This document shows positions 37,371 to 48,833 of a stretch of 64,000 bases of DNA, piece by piece. The DNA is taken from contig MEHQ01001115.1 of NCBI GenBank assembly GCA_008828725.1, positions 172,780-236,779 of the forward strand, given 5' to 3'. Source of the stretch: Saccharina japonica. Taxonomy: Eukaryota > Sar > Phaeophyceae > Laminariales > Laminariaceae. The position numbers were made by a program, and so were the translations under genes. Within the stretch, counting starts at the first letter, position 1. Each line of letters starts with the position of its first letter. The notes below the pieces were generated by a model, which did not search any database, was not told the origin of the DNA, and saw only the letters and a program-made list of their open reading frames with translations.

Positions 37371-40300
37371 ACGCGTGTGTGCTTCATCCTTCTAAAGTTT
37401 GCGGGATTAGTTACACAGAGATGAGAACCGCTGTGTCGCCATTGGGCCATGTGTTTGTACTTCAACAAAGGGTGGTGAGAATGCCCTGCAGGTTTCGTAC
37501 AGCGGCTTGACACATACAGAGTGTTGGCGAGTTGGCATCTACAGCACAGGGTCGTAGACGTGGGGTGCGCGTTCATGGCCGTGGACGCATCGATCAGGCC
37601 TACTCTGGTTCGGGCGTAAGTCTCGGTCGTAGGCGGGGTCTGCACCTGTATGCTTATGTGGAAACTCGTCTGTGGGTGTTGTAGTCTTGCGCGTGTCCTG
37701 TCGAATGGTAAATCCGTACAAGCCTACTCTGCACCATGCTCTGTACGTGATGCTCACAGCGGCACTCGTCTGAAGTATGTTTCCCCATTCGCACTTGATT
37801 TCTCTTCAAGAGGACCATACCCACTCCTACTGTACGCATCATATAAAGGAACACATCCCTGCCTGTTCACGCATACCACTTTCGCCTTATACTGCCGATG
37901 CCTAGACGCAGCACACCCGTTCATTTTCCTCCGACGGCCAGCTCCTGCACGCTGACAGGCGGCCCTTGTAGGCCCACGGTGACTAGACTGATGGTCGCCC
38001 CATGCGCAGAGAAATGCGGAGGCGGTGTTGGTGTAGACATCGAATACAACATGGGAAGTGTTTGATGCTGACACCCGCTTTACAGCCAGGTAGACGTGGT
38101 CGAATAATGCCCCATCTTGAGACCACATCACGCCCTCGGACGGCTAGCAGGGCGAACAAAAGGTCTCGCTCCGTCTGGGAATCTGGAGAGCGTGAAAGCC
38201 CCGCTCCCCGACAAGTAACCTTGGTGCCGAGCTATTTCAGCGCCGTCAAAATACCCGGTCTCCGTGACATGCTAGGGATGGCGGTTATGCTAAATGCGGA
38301 CGCCTGATATGTCAAGGGCGGGTGAATATCATCCCCACCCTGTACGGGGCCTCCATCTATCACACGCCACGGCTGATCTACAGCCAGAGTGCTCCGTGTG
38401 ATGCAGAGTTGGACCTGAGTAGCACCGACATAGAGCTAGGCTGTCGGACGAGGGCATGACTACTACTGCGTACATATTTGTATGGACAAGAACGTGCGCC
38501 GTCGTTTCATGGCCTATTTATTTACGTTGAGCAAGCAGACGGATTCGTCAAAGTGGACTTCTGAAAAGGGTACCAGCTCTTTCATGTACACTACATTCGT
38601 GTATAACGTAGACATGGGCGAAGAAAACAAGACGCAACGCGACGCTCATCCTTGACCATAAACAACATATCAAAACTAACCGACAGCATTCCGATTACAG
38701 TAGTTGCGTCGCGGGTTGAGTGCGCCACAAGGATACAACGTGGCACTACGTCATATTTCGTTTTCGTGTGGCATAGCTCAAACACACTGCTATTGAGTAG
38801 CTTCGCTTCATTAACATACAGACGCTGTTGCTTGCGACGTACCCCCCATGCTGGCCTAGCCGGAACCGCCATTGCTGGAGAAGAATGCCATGAGTCTGTA
38901 TGAGACCCCGATCTCTGCTCCGAGCGGAGTGTCGACGTCACAAACACAAAACGACGACAGCACCAGTTTGTGACGCTGTGTATATGAGCACGCAAGGCTG
39001 ACGGACACCCAGCAACGTTTGAAGTTGCGCAGAACCGGGAACAAAAGTCACTGTACGGCCACCCTCCACGAAATCCCTCCCACGTCGTGAGGTGTGAAGG
39101 CCGGGGAGTTAAGATCCGGCCTGATGTCTTTGAAGCACAACCTGCATCCAACTACGGGAAATACATGGTGGGATACGTGCTACAACACAGGCAGAAATAT
39201 TTCGCTGGAACCGTTTCTGAATGGTTCGGCTCTTTAACCCAGACTCGCCGTGCTTTCGATTTTTCGTTGAAATATAACTTTCATTTGTTTTTCACTACGT
39301 AAGCACGTGGGGTTCTTCATTGGGTACGAGTATTAATAACAACTTTTATCTCCCTCAAAACATATGTTTTATTTCACTATTATTATAGAGTTTCTCACTT
39401 GAGCCTCATAAAGTGCATGGCGGACCTCTGCCGTAGAATGAGTCGTAGGGTCCATCCCCGCGGCATGTGGCTTGATGACTCGTGTGACAGAACCTACCCG
39501 CTGTTCATCTTAACCTGGTTCCCAGTGTTCTGCATATTTTCGGGGAAGTTGCCGTGCCATAATCACGTGAACACAAAGCCAAAACCTCTCTCGTGGCGGT
39601 GGTTTTGTCTTTTCCTTGCCGTCGACAGGTATTATTCTCGTTCACTTTATTTGGCTGCGAGGTGAGGGCCGACCTGGGTTTGCTTTGAGCTATCAAACGC
39701 TCTCGGGTGTTGTTGACGTACGAGCTCCCTGTATGTAAACGTTTGTACCTGGTGGAGAGCTACGGTAGTTGGTTGCACTGAACGAGTAACGGCTCCGGAT
39801 GTTGACCCTTGATACGACGTCAAAATCGAATCGGTTCATAGTATGCACAGAATAGCCGAACCAAGTTGTAACCACGCTGTTAATGCCATGAACAAAATAT
39901 TAGAAGCAAAGGTGTGTTGTTCGAAAAACAGAGCAGTACTTGCATATATGTGTGAAGGTATCACCTGCTGAGCTACAGGGGTAACATATCGATTGATTTC
40001 CCAGCCCCGGGTAATCCTTATAACACTCTCCCCCCCTCTGAACGGCGGGACGTTTGGGACGTCGGTACCGTATACAACCGTACGTTGACCTACGCGCTTC
40101 GTTTCAGTACCTGGGGACCCAGGGAGAAGTGCTTTTTAGGGACGCACGCTCAAGAGTTTCTATAAAAGAAACGTTCGAAGTGAGATTCGAAGCCGTGTGC
40201 TGGAAGACGTCAAATGTGAGGGTATCACCTTCTGAGCTATAGGGGTAAAAGATCGATCGATTACCCAGCTCAGGGTAATCCTTATACCACATACCGGAAA

Positions 40301-41483
40301 CCACTGCCTACCGAGAACATCGTCCTGTTCAGCGAATGGTTGTCTAGCGACCACCTCGCCAGTAACGGCCGCATACAAAGATACGCCCACTCTCTACGAT
40401 TTTGAACCTCATACCGCCGACATTAAAACAATATCCCTGATGAGATTCCATCAGCCTCCCCCATAAGCATTCCGGTATTGGATCGAACTCTTGGAATAAA
40501 CCTCAACGTGCCAAGTCCTCATCTCTACGTTTGCTGTCGCTTACCTCGCCATCGCTATATTACCAGTGTGCCAACCTTGATGTATGTATGGACCTGGGTT
40601 CTATCGTGGGCCTACGTTCCTGGGTATCACCATGTCATGGAAAGAGTGTTGTTAATAGCTGCTCCTCGGAGAATCGTTTTGCTTACCTTCCTGGACGTGT
40701 TTGATAGACCGAATCGTGTGTACATATCCTTCTGGCTCCGCTCTACAGATATCGGAGCAATGGAGATCCAAAGTGTCAGGTCGCAGGCGAAAAACGATGA
40801 CCCATGAGGCTCGCAGGCACGGCCAAGACGCATGCATTCAAGATCGTTGACCTCATATCATAGCACTCATTCAATAGTCAATTGCGGTTAGTTGTTTAAC
40901 TCAGCAGTCCGGGCTTGACAACCAAGACGGCGTCCTGTTCTCGATCGCCTCTTCCGCTATTGCCCCCGCCTCTGGAATTTACCACGGTACCTTGCATACC
41001 TCTGGCGGAAACGTGAACGGACGCCAGCGAGGCACGTTCCGCACTGGAAGCTGGCAGGTCGACGACGGTACGCTCCTCCCACACGTCCACCGCCAGCAAT
41101 ACCGGGGGAAACCCCCATTGATTCCACAAGATGCTCGTGTTCCAGGCTCGCTCAGCGCTCACCACCGGCCTGCCTCGATGGCTGGCTCGCCTGCTGGCCT
41201 AGTGCCCAGCACGTCGTCCCGTATACCCGGTTGGTGGCGCAGCTATGGGGGTAATATCAGCACGGGGGAGCTTGGGTCACGAGCTGCGATGGAGGCAGCC
41301 AAAAGGAGACGTATAGGCGTGTATTACTTTGTCCCAGAGGATGAAGTCGGCAAGAAGGGGTGCACGCGCGGCGTGCTCGTTAATCGGCAATTTATCAAGG
41401 ACTATCATGGTGCCGCAGGCACCGTGTGGGGTTGGACGGGAGTCCTTAGCCCGCCGCAGGCTGAAACAAATTGGGCTCCCGTT
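37371..41483. other. Intergenic stretch, no gene recognised
   Basis: Apart from the MITE at 39168-39450, only unrecognised open frames are present, including 38591-39151 on the minus strand and 40992-41600 on the plus strand, the latter running into a satellite. Short direct repeats such as GTATCACCT(T/G)CTGAGCTA with GGGTAATCCTTATA occur at 39959-40022 and 40222-40287. Confidence 0.4.
39168..39450. mobile_element. MITE family 1, diverged copy
   Basis: Left end GATACGTGCTACAACACAGG. The interior TTTCTGAATGGTTCGGCTCT and TTCTCACTTGAGCCTCATAA matches the family. The right end is GGACCTCTGCCGTAGAATGA. Confidence 0.55.
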
Positions 41484-41910
41484 GTCAACAGGACGGGATC
41501 CCATCGTCAGTTTTTCTGCTCCCGTTGTGACGGGATGGGACGGGACACTTTTCGTTTAGACGGGACGGGAACGGGACGGGAAATGTCCCATGCTTTCTAG
41601 ACGGGACGGGAACGGGACTGGAAATGTCCACATGCTTTCTAGACGGGACGGGAACGGGACGGGAAGATGGGATTTGTTTTTGTTGATGGGGACGGGATGG
41701 GAACCGAATATGGCTCCGATCTTTCAGACGGGATGGGATGGGACTATCACGTTCTATAGTGGGACGGGAAACAATGGGAAAATTGCCATTGTCGATGGGA
41801 AAAACAACGGGAAAGGCAATAAGAAAATTGCCAGTGTCGATGGGAAAGACAACGGAAAGCCCACACTGGGGATATGTGGGACGTTCTCAACGGGACATAG
41901 ATGCTCAACG
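41484..41910. repeat. GGGACGGGAAC satellite array, block 2
   Basis: Repeated GACGGGACGGGAACGGGAC with a higher-order unit of about 42 bp (TTTAGACGGGACGGGAACGG to TGTCCCATGCTTTC) present about three times at 41556-41665. It then degrades into GATGGGAAA-type repeats. Frames across it are repeat artefacts. Confidence 0.85.
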
Positions 41911-42159
41911 GGACGTACACCCCACCTCTCCCAAGCCTCGTTACGAAGTAGTAGTGTCTACCGCCGTGTACACCGCCAAATGCAGTAGGTGTCAGATGCC
42001 GAAGCGCTGGCAATAAAATCTGCTAAAATCTAAATACATTTGTGTAATATGTTCTTTGTGAAGAGGATACATTGCGGGCAAAGACGATTCTGGAAAAAAA
42101 GACGAGATTCTATCAGATATGATATGAAAATGACACGAAGAAACCTTTTAAACTTGGCA

Positions 42160-43165
42160 TTTGACAAAAAGGGGGACACCCTCCATATATCGTTACAAAA
42201 GGGGGGACACTACCAAACACCGGCGGCGAGGTGGCGGTCGTCAACACCAATCCAACGGCCCAGCGCATTAACGGTATACTCATAGTCATATATTAACCAC
42301 CACTGTGACCGAACAGCTCAACAGCTCATTGCCTGGTACAATAAGACTCTCCTCTCCTCTACGTCATGGTACGTACCATATATACGCGTATACGTATACG
42401 GCGGTACCGGCACGAATACATAATATACGTACAGCAGCAAGCACTACCAGAGGAGTACTACTATCCTTTGGTACGTACATATTTACGTATACTCGTATGC
42501 ATATGTTGGTGATTTTTTAAGACCACAGGGCACAGGGCGCCAACCAATGTAATGCCTTGATTTGCAGGGCGACACCTGAAAACCACGATTGATTCTGAAC
42601 CAGACGTGCTTGTCACAGGACCTTCTCTCGGATATGGTGTGCAGGCAGTACTCACGGAGTATTTTGTGATATATACGTACATCACGTAATATGCTGATCT
42701 GCTGACCACGTTTGCCTAGGTATGGGCCGTTGGTCTTTTCGACGTTAGACGTCGTCTGTTGGGCGTGCCACAACAACCAGAACATGGAGTGGTCACTTAC
42801 CCGTGGTCTTTTTGACACAGAAAGGGGGATATCTCTCCGCAGCGTAACAAAAAGGGGGACGTTACGTAAAAAGGGGGACTTTCTCTAACTAAGTAGATGG
42901 AAAGGGGGATACCCTCGCGTAGGCATAACAAAAAGGGGGATATGCTCACTCCCCCCTTTTGATCGCTCTCGTTCACCCGCTAAACATATGAAAAAAAAAC
43001 GCTGTGGATGGTAGGGAGATGCCATGTGAGTGTGGCAAACGCATCAGGTTTTAATTTCGAGTCGATTTGATAGAGTACATAGGCGTACCTGGCGGCGAAA
43101 ACCGATGTCCCCCTTTTTGTCACGATATAGGGGGGTGTACCCCTTTTTGTATAATCCCCTTTTAA
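42160..43165. repeat. Cluster of direct and inverted AAAAAGGGGGA boxes
   Basis: The box occurs in direct orientation near 42166, 42197, 42830, 42850, 42869, 42900 and 42930, and as its complement near 42951, 43108 and 43140. The direct boxes lie left of the inverted ones, and 42930-42960 forms a small inverted pair. It may be the subterminal binding-site region of a DNA transposon, but no transposase is seen. Confidence 0.6.
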
Positions 43166-43435
43166 TATTACAACATTGTTTTGTTATATCATATCATACG
43201 TACTCGTAAAGTGAAAAAATGGAATAAAACTAATGGGAGAGCTGACAGCGTACCACAACAATAAATAATTAAATCCAAGATTCACCTTGGGTTCACATAT
43301 AAAAAATATGAATATATACAACTTTCACTGAAACTACGAGACTACACGTAAGTGGGAAGTGCAAATAGGAGATTTGGGAGGTTGAGTGGGAAGCGCAAAT
43401 GGGAGGAAGATGGGCACTGACAATGGGAGCAGCAT

Positions 43436-43790
43436 GTCCATAATGGTCATGGGAACGGGAGTACGGGGATAGTGGGACGGGAAGCAAGTGGGACGGGATA
43501 CGTTATCCTGCCAACGGGATGGGAAGTGATGGGACGGGAGAAAGTATCCTGCCAACGGGATGGGAAGTGATGGGACGGGAGAAAGTATCCGAAGATGGGA
43601 TGGGAAGCAAGGTGGGGACGGGAGGAGGGGAGGATACTAATTCGGCCATATGGGACGGACATGGGTAGGGAAAACATGATGGGATGGGACGGGAGGTCGT
43701 GGACGGGAGACATTTCACGATGGGACGGGACGGGAATACCCGTCCCGTCCCGTTCTCTATGGGAATTCCCGTCCCGTTGACTCCCATGAT
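43436..43790. repeat. GGGACGGGA satellite array, block 3
   Basis: GATGGGACGGGA-type repeats with a ~54-bp higher-order unit (CTGCCAACGGGATGGGAAGT, GATGGGACGGGAGAAAGTAT) at 43507-43592. It ends in an inverted junction ACGGGAATACCCGTCCCGTC near 43730-43755 that folds back on itself. Confidence 0.8.
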
Positions 43791-44633
43791 AGTCCTTGCA
43801 ATTTATTAATAGGGGTGCACGCACCCGAAAAAAGGAAAGGAAAAAGAAAATTGCAAGTCTTTGTACGTTATAGGAATTTATTAATAGGCGTGCTCGTTAT
43901 TAAGCCATAAATATCCGCGAGACCCCCAAACGTCCGACCAAAATGTATCGACATGATATCATGTGGAACTCCTCAAATATCCGTACTGTTCTCCGTATAT
44001 ATCAGCAGGGCCTATAGCAGGTATCATTTACGGTTAAATATATCAGACGTACGAGTATGTTCTGAAATCCCTCCTACTCGTAGTATCATCATGATAGTAC
44101 ACATCATTTCCAGGGTTCCAACTATGCAAAACGTAATATTCCTTACCTAATAACACAAATGACGCAGGGAGACAGCAACGCCCCTCTAGAAGAAAAGCAC
44201 ACGTGTCCAAGAGGAACTATGTACTATTTGAATAATATGTACCATTGCTCGACGTCTCCACACAATCAATGGTTTCGTTATCAATGATTCCGTTACGTCC
44301 ATCTTGTGCAAAAGGGGGCGCGTCCCGGCCACCTGTGGTTCCGTCCAGCCAACTATGTAAGTTTCATTGTATCGTCCCGTCTTCATTTTCTTCTCCCCAA
44401 ACCCAAGCCAAGCAAGTTACGACTTTTCCGTCCTGTCGCGTGTCGAACATTGAACATTACTATTATCACTATTTACGTTTATACCAGGTTGTATATACCA
44501 GGTATCAATACCAACCATGAACAGCCTTTCGGTAATTGTGTAATTACGTGAGGTACGTATATACGCACACGCATTGGGATGTTGCCACGAGGACGCGCTA
44601 TGTGTGCAGGAGCACCCTGCAAAACAAATTGTG
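43791..44633. other. Spacer, no gene recognised
   Basis: AT-rich. GACGCAGGGAGACAGCAACG near 44162 recurs as GACGCAGGGAGACAGAAGCG near 46393, a short dispersed repeat. Confidence 0.4.
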
Positions 44634-45280
44634 CAGGGTGCCGGTTTTAATCTGTGAGGCTGGCCTTTCGGGCCGCATGTTGTTTTTTGGGAAAACGTCA
44701 TCAACACACGCGGCGGAGCCGCTTGGCTGCCCCTGCCTACCTCGTGCCCCCCAACGGGCTGGGGTTCGGGTTCGGGCTAGGGCTAGGGTTAGGGTTAGGG
44801 ATATGTCTGGGGTTGGCTTGGTCTGGGTCGACAGGCGAGGTAGAAATTGACCACACACAGCCTGCACAAAACACACAGCCTGCACAAAAATATTGCAGGC
44901 TGTTCCTGCACATAGCGCGCGCCACTGGGATGTTATGTGTGCGTATTACTTGGGAGGCGTATCTACGATTGACACCTACCCGGGGTGTCGAAGGCGAGGC
45001 AAACAAGCCTTGTGACCTGCATTGGAATAAAGATGCTCTTCTTCTGCCTCTAAGCAATCAACACACACGTGAGTGACAACTAGAACCTGCTCAAATCGAG
45101 GAAAGCCTGGCAAGTGATTCTCTGTGTGCCTACTGTAGTGCCAATGTACAAGTACGTACTGAATATTCCCGGCGGCCGTCCACGTCGTCATTCTCAAGAC
45201 GCAAACAAATTATAAAAGTACGACACATATTAAATTATACTCGTACGTATATGTACGTACGATATGTATACCTAGCTAGG

Positions 45281-45700
45281 TACCATGTCATTAATTAGGT
45301 GTCGCGTTGATGCGCTGGCGCAACATTTAGTCAAAACAACCGTTTTTCGCAACAGTCGCCGCGAGGCTGGTTGCGCGCAGCGCAACAAGCGTTGTTGGGC
45401 GCGCAACATTTTCGCCGCAGGCGAAAATTTTTGTTGCGCGTGTTTTTCTCGCCGGAGGCGACAAAAACAAATTGGGGGTATTTTTTTCTTGATAATTAGT
45501 TGTAATTGAACATCTTGTAGGCCCCTTGTCCTATTCGCAATGAATGGTCAAAAACAAAAATTATGCACCTTTTGCTATTCGCCGCAGCCAAAAATGAATT
45601 AAAAGGCTTTTTACTTAGTTTTGAGGCGTATGTTCGCGCATAGATCGCAACACTCCTTGAGTCGCATGTTGACGCCGAGCCACTACTTAATGCGCTGGTA
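45281..45700. mobile_element. MITE family 3 (TACCA..ATTAATTAG inverted repeats), copy 1
   Basis: Left end TACCATGTCATTAATTAGGT, right end the complement of TACCAGCGCATTAAGTAGTG. The interior is rich in small hairpins (TTGCGCGCAGCGCAAC, TTTTCGCCGCAGGCGAAAA, TCGCCGGAGGCGA). It has no coding capacity. Confidence 0.6.
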
Positions 45701-46094
45701 GGTACAACCTAATAAGAATAATGCAAATAAGAAATCCAGGCTGATATTCAGAGGAAGAAAAGAAATTCGGGAGCCGTTATTTCGAAATCAGTGTAGAATG
45801 AAAGCACCCTCCCGCAAATGAGAAATCCGGCCTGGTCCAGGTTTTATGTTTCTTATTAGGTGTCTTGTACTACCTGTACGTAGTGTGTGCTGTCTTCACA
45901 TTAAACCGGTTCTTTCTACTCAACCACATCAGTACACCCAGTGCTTGTCCTGATTCCAAATCCTAGAGAGATACAAATTATGTGGTCACAGGCTATAGCA
46001 GAGATAAAAGAAAACCAAAGAAACGCAAATGAATGGGTAAAGCAAGTGAGATGCTATTTAATAACATACCGGATACGAGACTACCTGTAGTACA

Positions 46095-46121
46095 TTGTTG
46101 TTGTTGTTGTTGTTGTTGTTG
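46095..46121. repeat. (TTG)9 microsatellite
   Basis: Nine TTG triplets in the portion of the large repeat that is missing from the 62-kb copy. Confidence 0.9.
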
Positions 46122-46500
46122 TCGTCTTCACATTAAACCCGTTATTTCTACTCAACCACATCAGTACACCCAGTGCCTGTCCTGATTCCCAATCCTAGAG
46201 AGATACAAATTCTGTGGTCACAGACTGTGAAACAGAGAAAAACCAAAACAAAATAAACGCAAATTAATGGGTAAAGCAAGTGAGATGCGTAACGTACCAG
46301 GTACGAGAACACAGCGACACGAGCCGAACCAAAAAATAAGACCAAAAAAGACAAATAAAAAACAAGTTCTGAAATGAAACAGAATACAAATGACGCAGGG
46401 AGACAGAAGCGCCCCTAGACGAAAAGCACACGTGCCCAAGAGGACAAATAAATACATATTCACGTAATGACATGTACGACGTACTCTTACGTGTGTATTA

Positions 46501-47472
46501 ATTGTTTACCTGTGGTAGTTAGAACAGCAGTTCATACATACCTGGTATACAATACAGTAGGCCAGTTCTCATGAGGGTGCATGTACGAACTGCACCCACC
46601 GCATGTGCATCAAGTGAGCCGCACGAACCCGAGCATCAGGCCTGGGCTGGATCTCTTCTGATCTACTGCAACACATTCAGGAAGTACACCGTATATAGGT
46701 GACCTTCCTTGAGTTCCACAGATAGATAGATGTCAGAGTTTGTTCTCCTCAAAACCCGTAGTTCGCGCGATCGAAGTATCACTAGTATCCCACTCAGCTA
46801 CGCGTAGCAAAGATGAGTTTCGATAAAATCATCGATCTCACTTGATCTCACAGCTGTGTGTGTGTTTGTTTTGTTTTCCAATAATTTGACTCGACGTTTC
46901 TTGCGATGGGTGCACGAAGCGCCTTACGCAGCTCTTATTCGTTGACGACAATGGCGTGAGCATATGAGCATATCATACGAGCATGTCGTTCTAAGACCCG
47001 GCACGCACTCACTCACTCACTCGCTCACTCACTCACTCACTCACTCACTCACTCACTCACTCACTCACTCACTCACTCACACATTTGCGTACGTACGTGC
47101 GTTCGTGCGTGCTTGCGTGGAATGCCGGGCTCGACAACGACGATGGCTTTGCGGATTTCTCCCTTTCATAGACAGACACAGATTCTACCGCCGCAATACA
47201 AACAGTCAGTGTTTGTCGTACTGACTGGGAACATACTTCAAGTACGTGTCATGTTATACCAGGTATTAACAAGTATGTGCAGCGTCAACGACAAACGGCG
47301 CGTACTCTACCTGCCGGAGACCCCCTTCCCCCTTCCCTCTACAGTGCCCATTTGCCTCGCGTGGTACAGCCGGTATATATACAGAGTAGTACTGTTGTAG
47401 TAGTATTACTGCTGTAATCGTAAGCAAATGGGTCGTATTATTTTGCATCAACCCAATCGATCGACACCACCG
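46501..47472. other. Spacer with simple repeats
   Basis: Contains 46690-46862, an inverted relative of 13075-13245, and a long (ACTC)n microsatellite at about 47006-47081. No gene recognised. Confidence 0.5.
47006..47081. repeat. (ACTC)n microsatellite
   Basis: About nineteen tetranucleotide units with one G-for-A change near 47023. It yields an artefactual Ser-Leu-Thr-His repeat frame. Confidence 0.95.
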
Positions 47473-47631
47473 TGTAATGGTATGGGCTAGGAAGGCCGGT
47501 CGAGACAGATGTCATCTGGCTCGGGGATTAATAAAAGCTGCTTCTCTTCTACGCTTGACTCTACGGAAAGTGAGTAACACCAAGGATGCTTAATAGACAA
47601 ACCTGCAAGGGGATACTCTGTGTCTCACCCA
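47473..47631 (+). mobile_element. Solo-LTR-like fragment, inverted relative to 48834-50024
   Basis: Starts TGTAATGGTATGGGCTAGGA and ends TGTGTCTCACCCA, so it begins TG and ends CA. It is the reverse complement of the two ~265-bp direct repeats at 48834 and 49760, but lacks about 105 bp from their middle. A homopolymer-like C-rich tract (47641-47692) follows it. Confidence 0.55.
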
Positions 47632-48197
47632 GTCTTATCACACCCCCCGCCCCCCCGCGCCCCCCCGCCCGCCCCCCCCCGCCGCCCCCCGCAAACTACC
47701 AAATAACATCGTCATCGTACATATCTCATCCACGGCGGCTGCCACTACTTAATGCAATAGATTTGCAAGTAGGTCAGCTTGCTTTCGCATGTTCGAACGT
47801 AGTACCTCGCTGTGTTGTTGTGTGTTGTTCCTTCACATTTTTTTACTGCGTTTGAATAATAACCTGGTGGTGGACCATAACCAATACGAACTTGTTAACC
47901 AAAAAACATGTACGTTACGTATTTAAAATTAACTTATAAATAATTACGTTCAAGCTGCGAGTTATGGTATTAATAATATACGGCAAATAATATAATAATA
48001 TATAGAGCCAACCAACATCCCTCTCCCCGCCTAGTCGTTATACGTTTGACAACAACAACAGCAGTGGACAGCTAATATGTACTACGAATGATAGTGTGAC
48101 GGTCGCAATTAATTGTGAAGGGAAATCAAGAAATCACATATTAATAGTACGCGTACGTAGCCACTACAAGTACGAGTATCTGGTATGTGCAGCCGGT

Positions 48198-48540
48198 CGC
48201 CCCGGTAAACTACGCAGTGGTCAGCTTCAAAGACTACTATCATTGGTACCCAAGTTCGAATCCCACCGTGGTGAGATTTTTATTCTGTTTGAAAAAATAC
48301 AAAGGAACCAATTGCTGAGAGCGCCTTCGTGGCGTGAGTAGGCGGAATCTGACGCAAGTCGACGAGGGAAGAGAGTGCTGAAATCTTCTCGCGATCAAAA
48401 TGCAAGGCACGTACCGTAGTGGGGAGGGGGGAGAAGAGCCTACTTAGTGATCTGAGTTACGACTAAAGAGGGAGAGATACAAAGAAGGGCGAAGATAATA
48501 AAGGGGATGGACAAGAGAAAAAAATAAAAAAAAAAAACAG
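48198..48540 (+). mobile_element. tRNA-derived SINE, full length, second copy
   Basis: Starts CGCCCCGGTAAACTACGCAG with an A-box-like ACTACGCAGTGGTCAGC and a B-box CAAGTTCGAATCCC 30-odd nt later. The body shares CTTCTCGCGATCAAAATGCA, CGTACCGTAGTGGGGAGGGG and CTGAGTTACGACTAAAGAGG with the other copies. The tail is A-rich (48507-48538). The head differs from the 35-kb copy more than the body does. Confidence 0.8.
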
Positions 48541-48616
48541 CAGTAGTACACAGCAGTAGTACACAGACATAACTTCGGCTAATGGTGGTCCCCGCCAAAA
48601 GTTTCAAAGGGTTGAA

Positions 48617-48722
48617 TTAACCCGTTTAGGACTGCAGTCCCGTTATGGGGACCAATTACTTGGAATTAGAGCCAAATATGTGGTCATGTGCACTGGAGTA
48701 CTATTAGTACTAAACGGGTTAA
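48617..48722. mobile_element. piggyBac-like MITE, copy 2 (diverged)
   Basis: TTAA then CCCGTTTAGGACTGCAGTCC at the left, and CTAAACGGG then TTAA at the right. The central part is more diverged than in the 9.6 and 50.1 kb copies. Confidence 0.65.
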
Positions 48723-48833
48723 GGCCTCCAGATCAATATTTTTTGAGCACCACGGAATTGAGTTGATCTGAGGTACAGCAGTATACCGAAAGAAAAGAAA
48801 AAACTACGACGTACTACGTATATGTGATATGAC

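Larger units (their letters stand above)
44634..46500. repeat. Large dispersed repeat, copy 1
   Basis: Matches 62311-63838 in the same orientation, from GGGTGCCGGTTTTAATC to ATTCACGTAATGACATGTAC. Inside are a telomere-like stretch (GGGTTCGGGCTAGGGCTAGG then GTTAGGGTTAGGG, 44765-44799), a MITE (45281-45700), a family-2 MITE (45725-45858) and one or two foldback-element arms. This copy has extra duplications, such as the doubled ACACAGCCTGCACAAA at 44862 and a second foldback arm at 46125-46225. I see no protein-coding capacity. Confidence 0.8.

Noticed and set aside
38591-39151. 186-codon minus-strand open frame
   Set aside because: No domain, signal peptide or homologous motif seen, and plus-strand frames overlap it. 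Probably open by chance.
40992-41600. 202-codon plus-strand open frame
   Set aside because: Its last third is the GGGAC satellite in translation, and the rest shows no domain.
46964-47224. Ser-Leu-Thr-His repeat protein
   Set aside because: It is the (ACTC)n microsatellite in translation.
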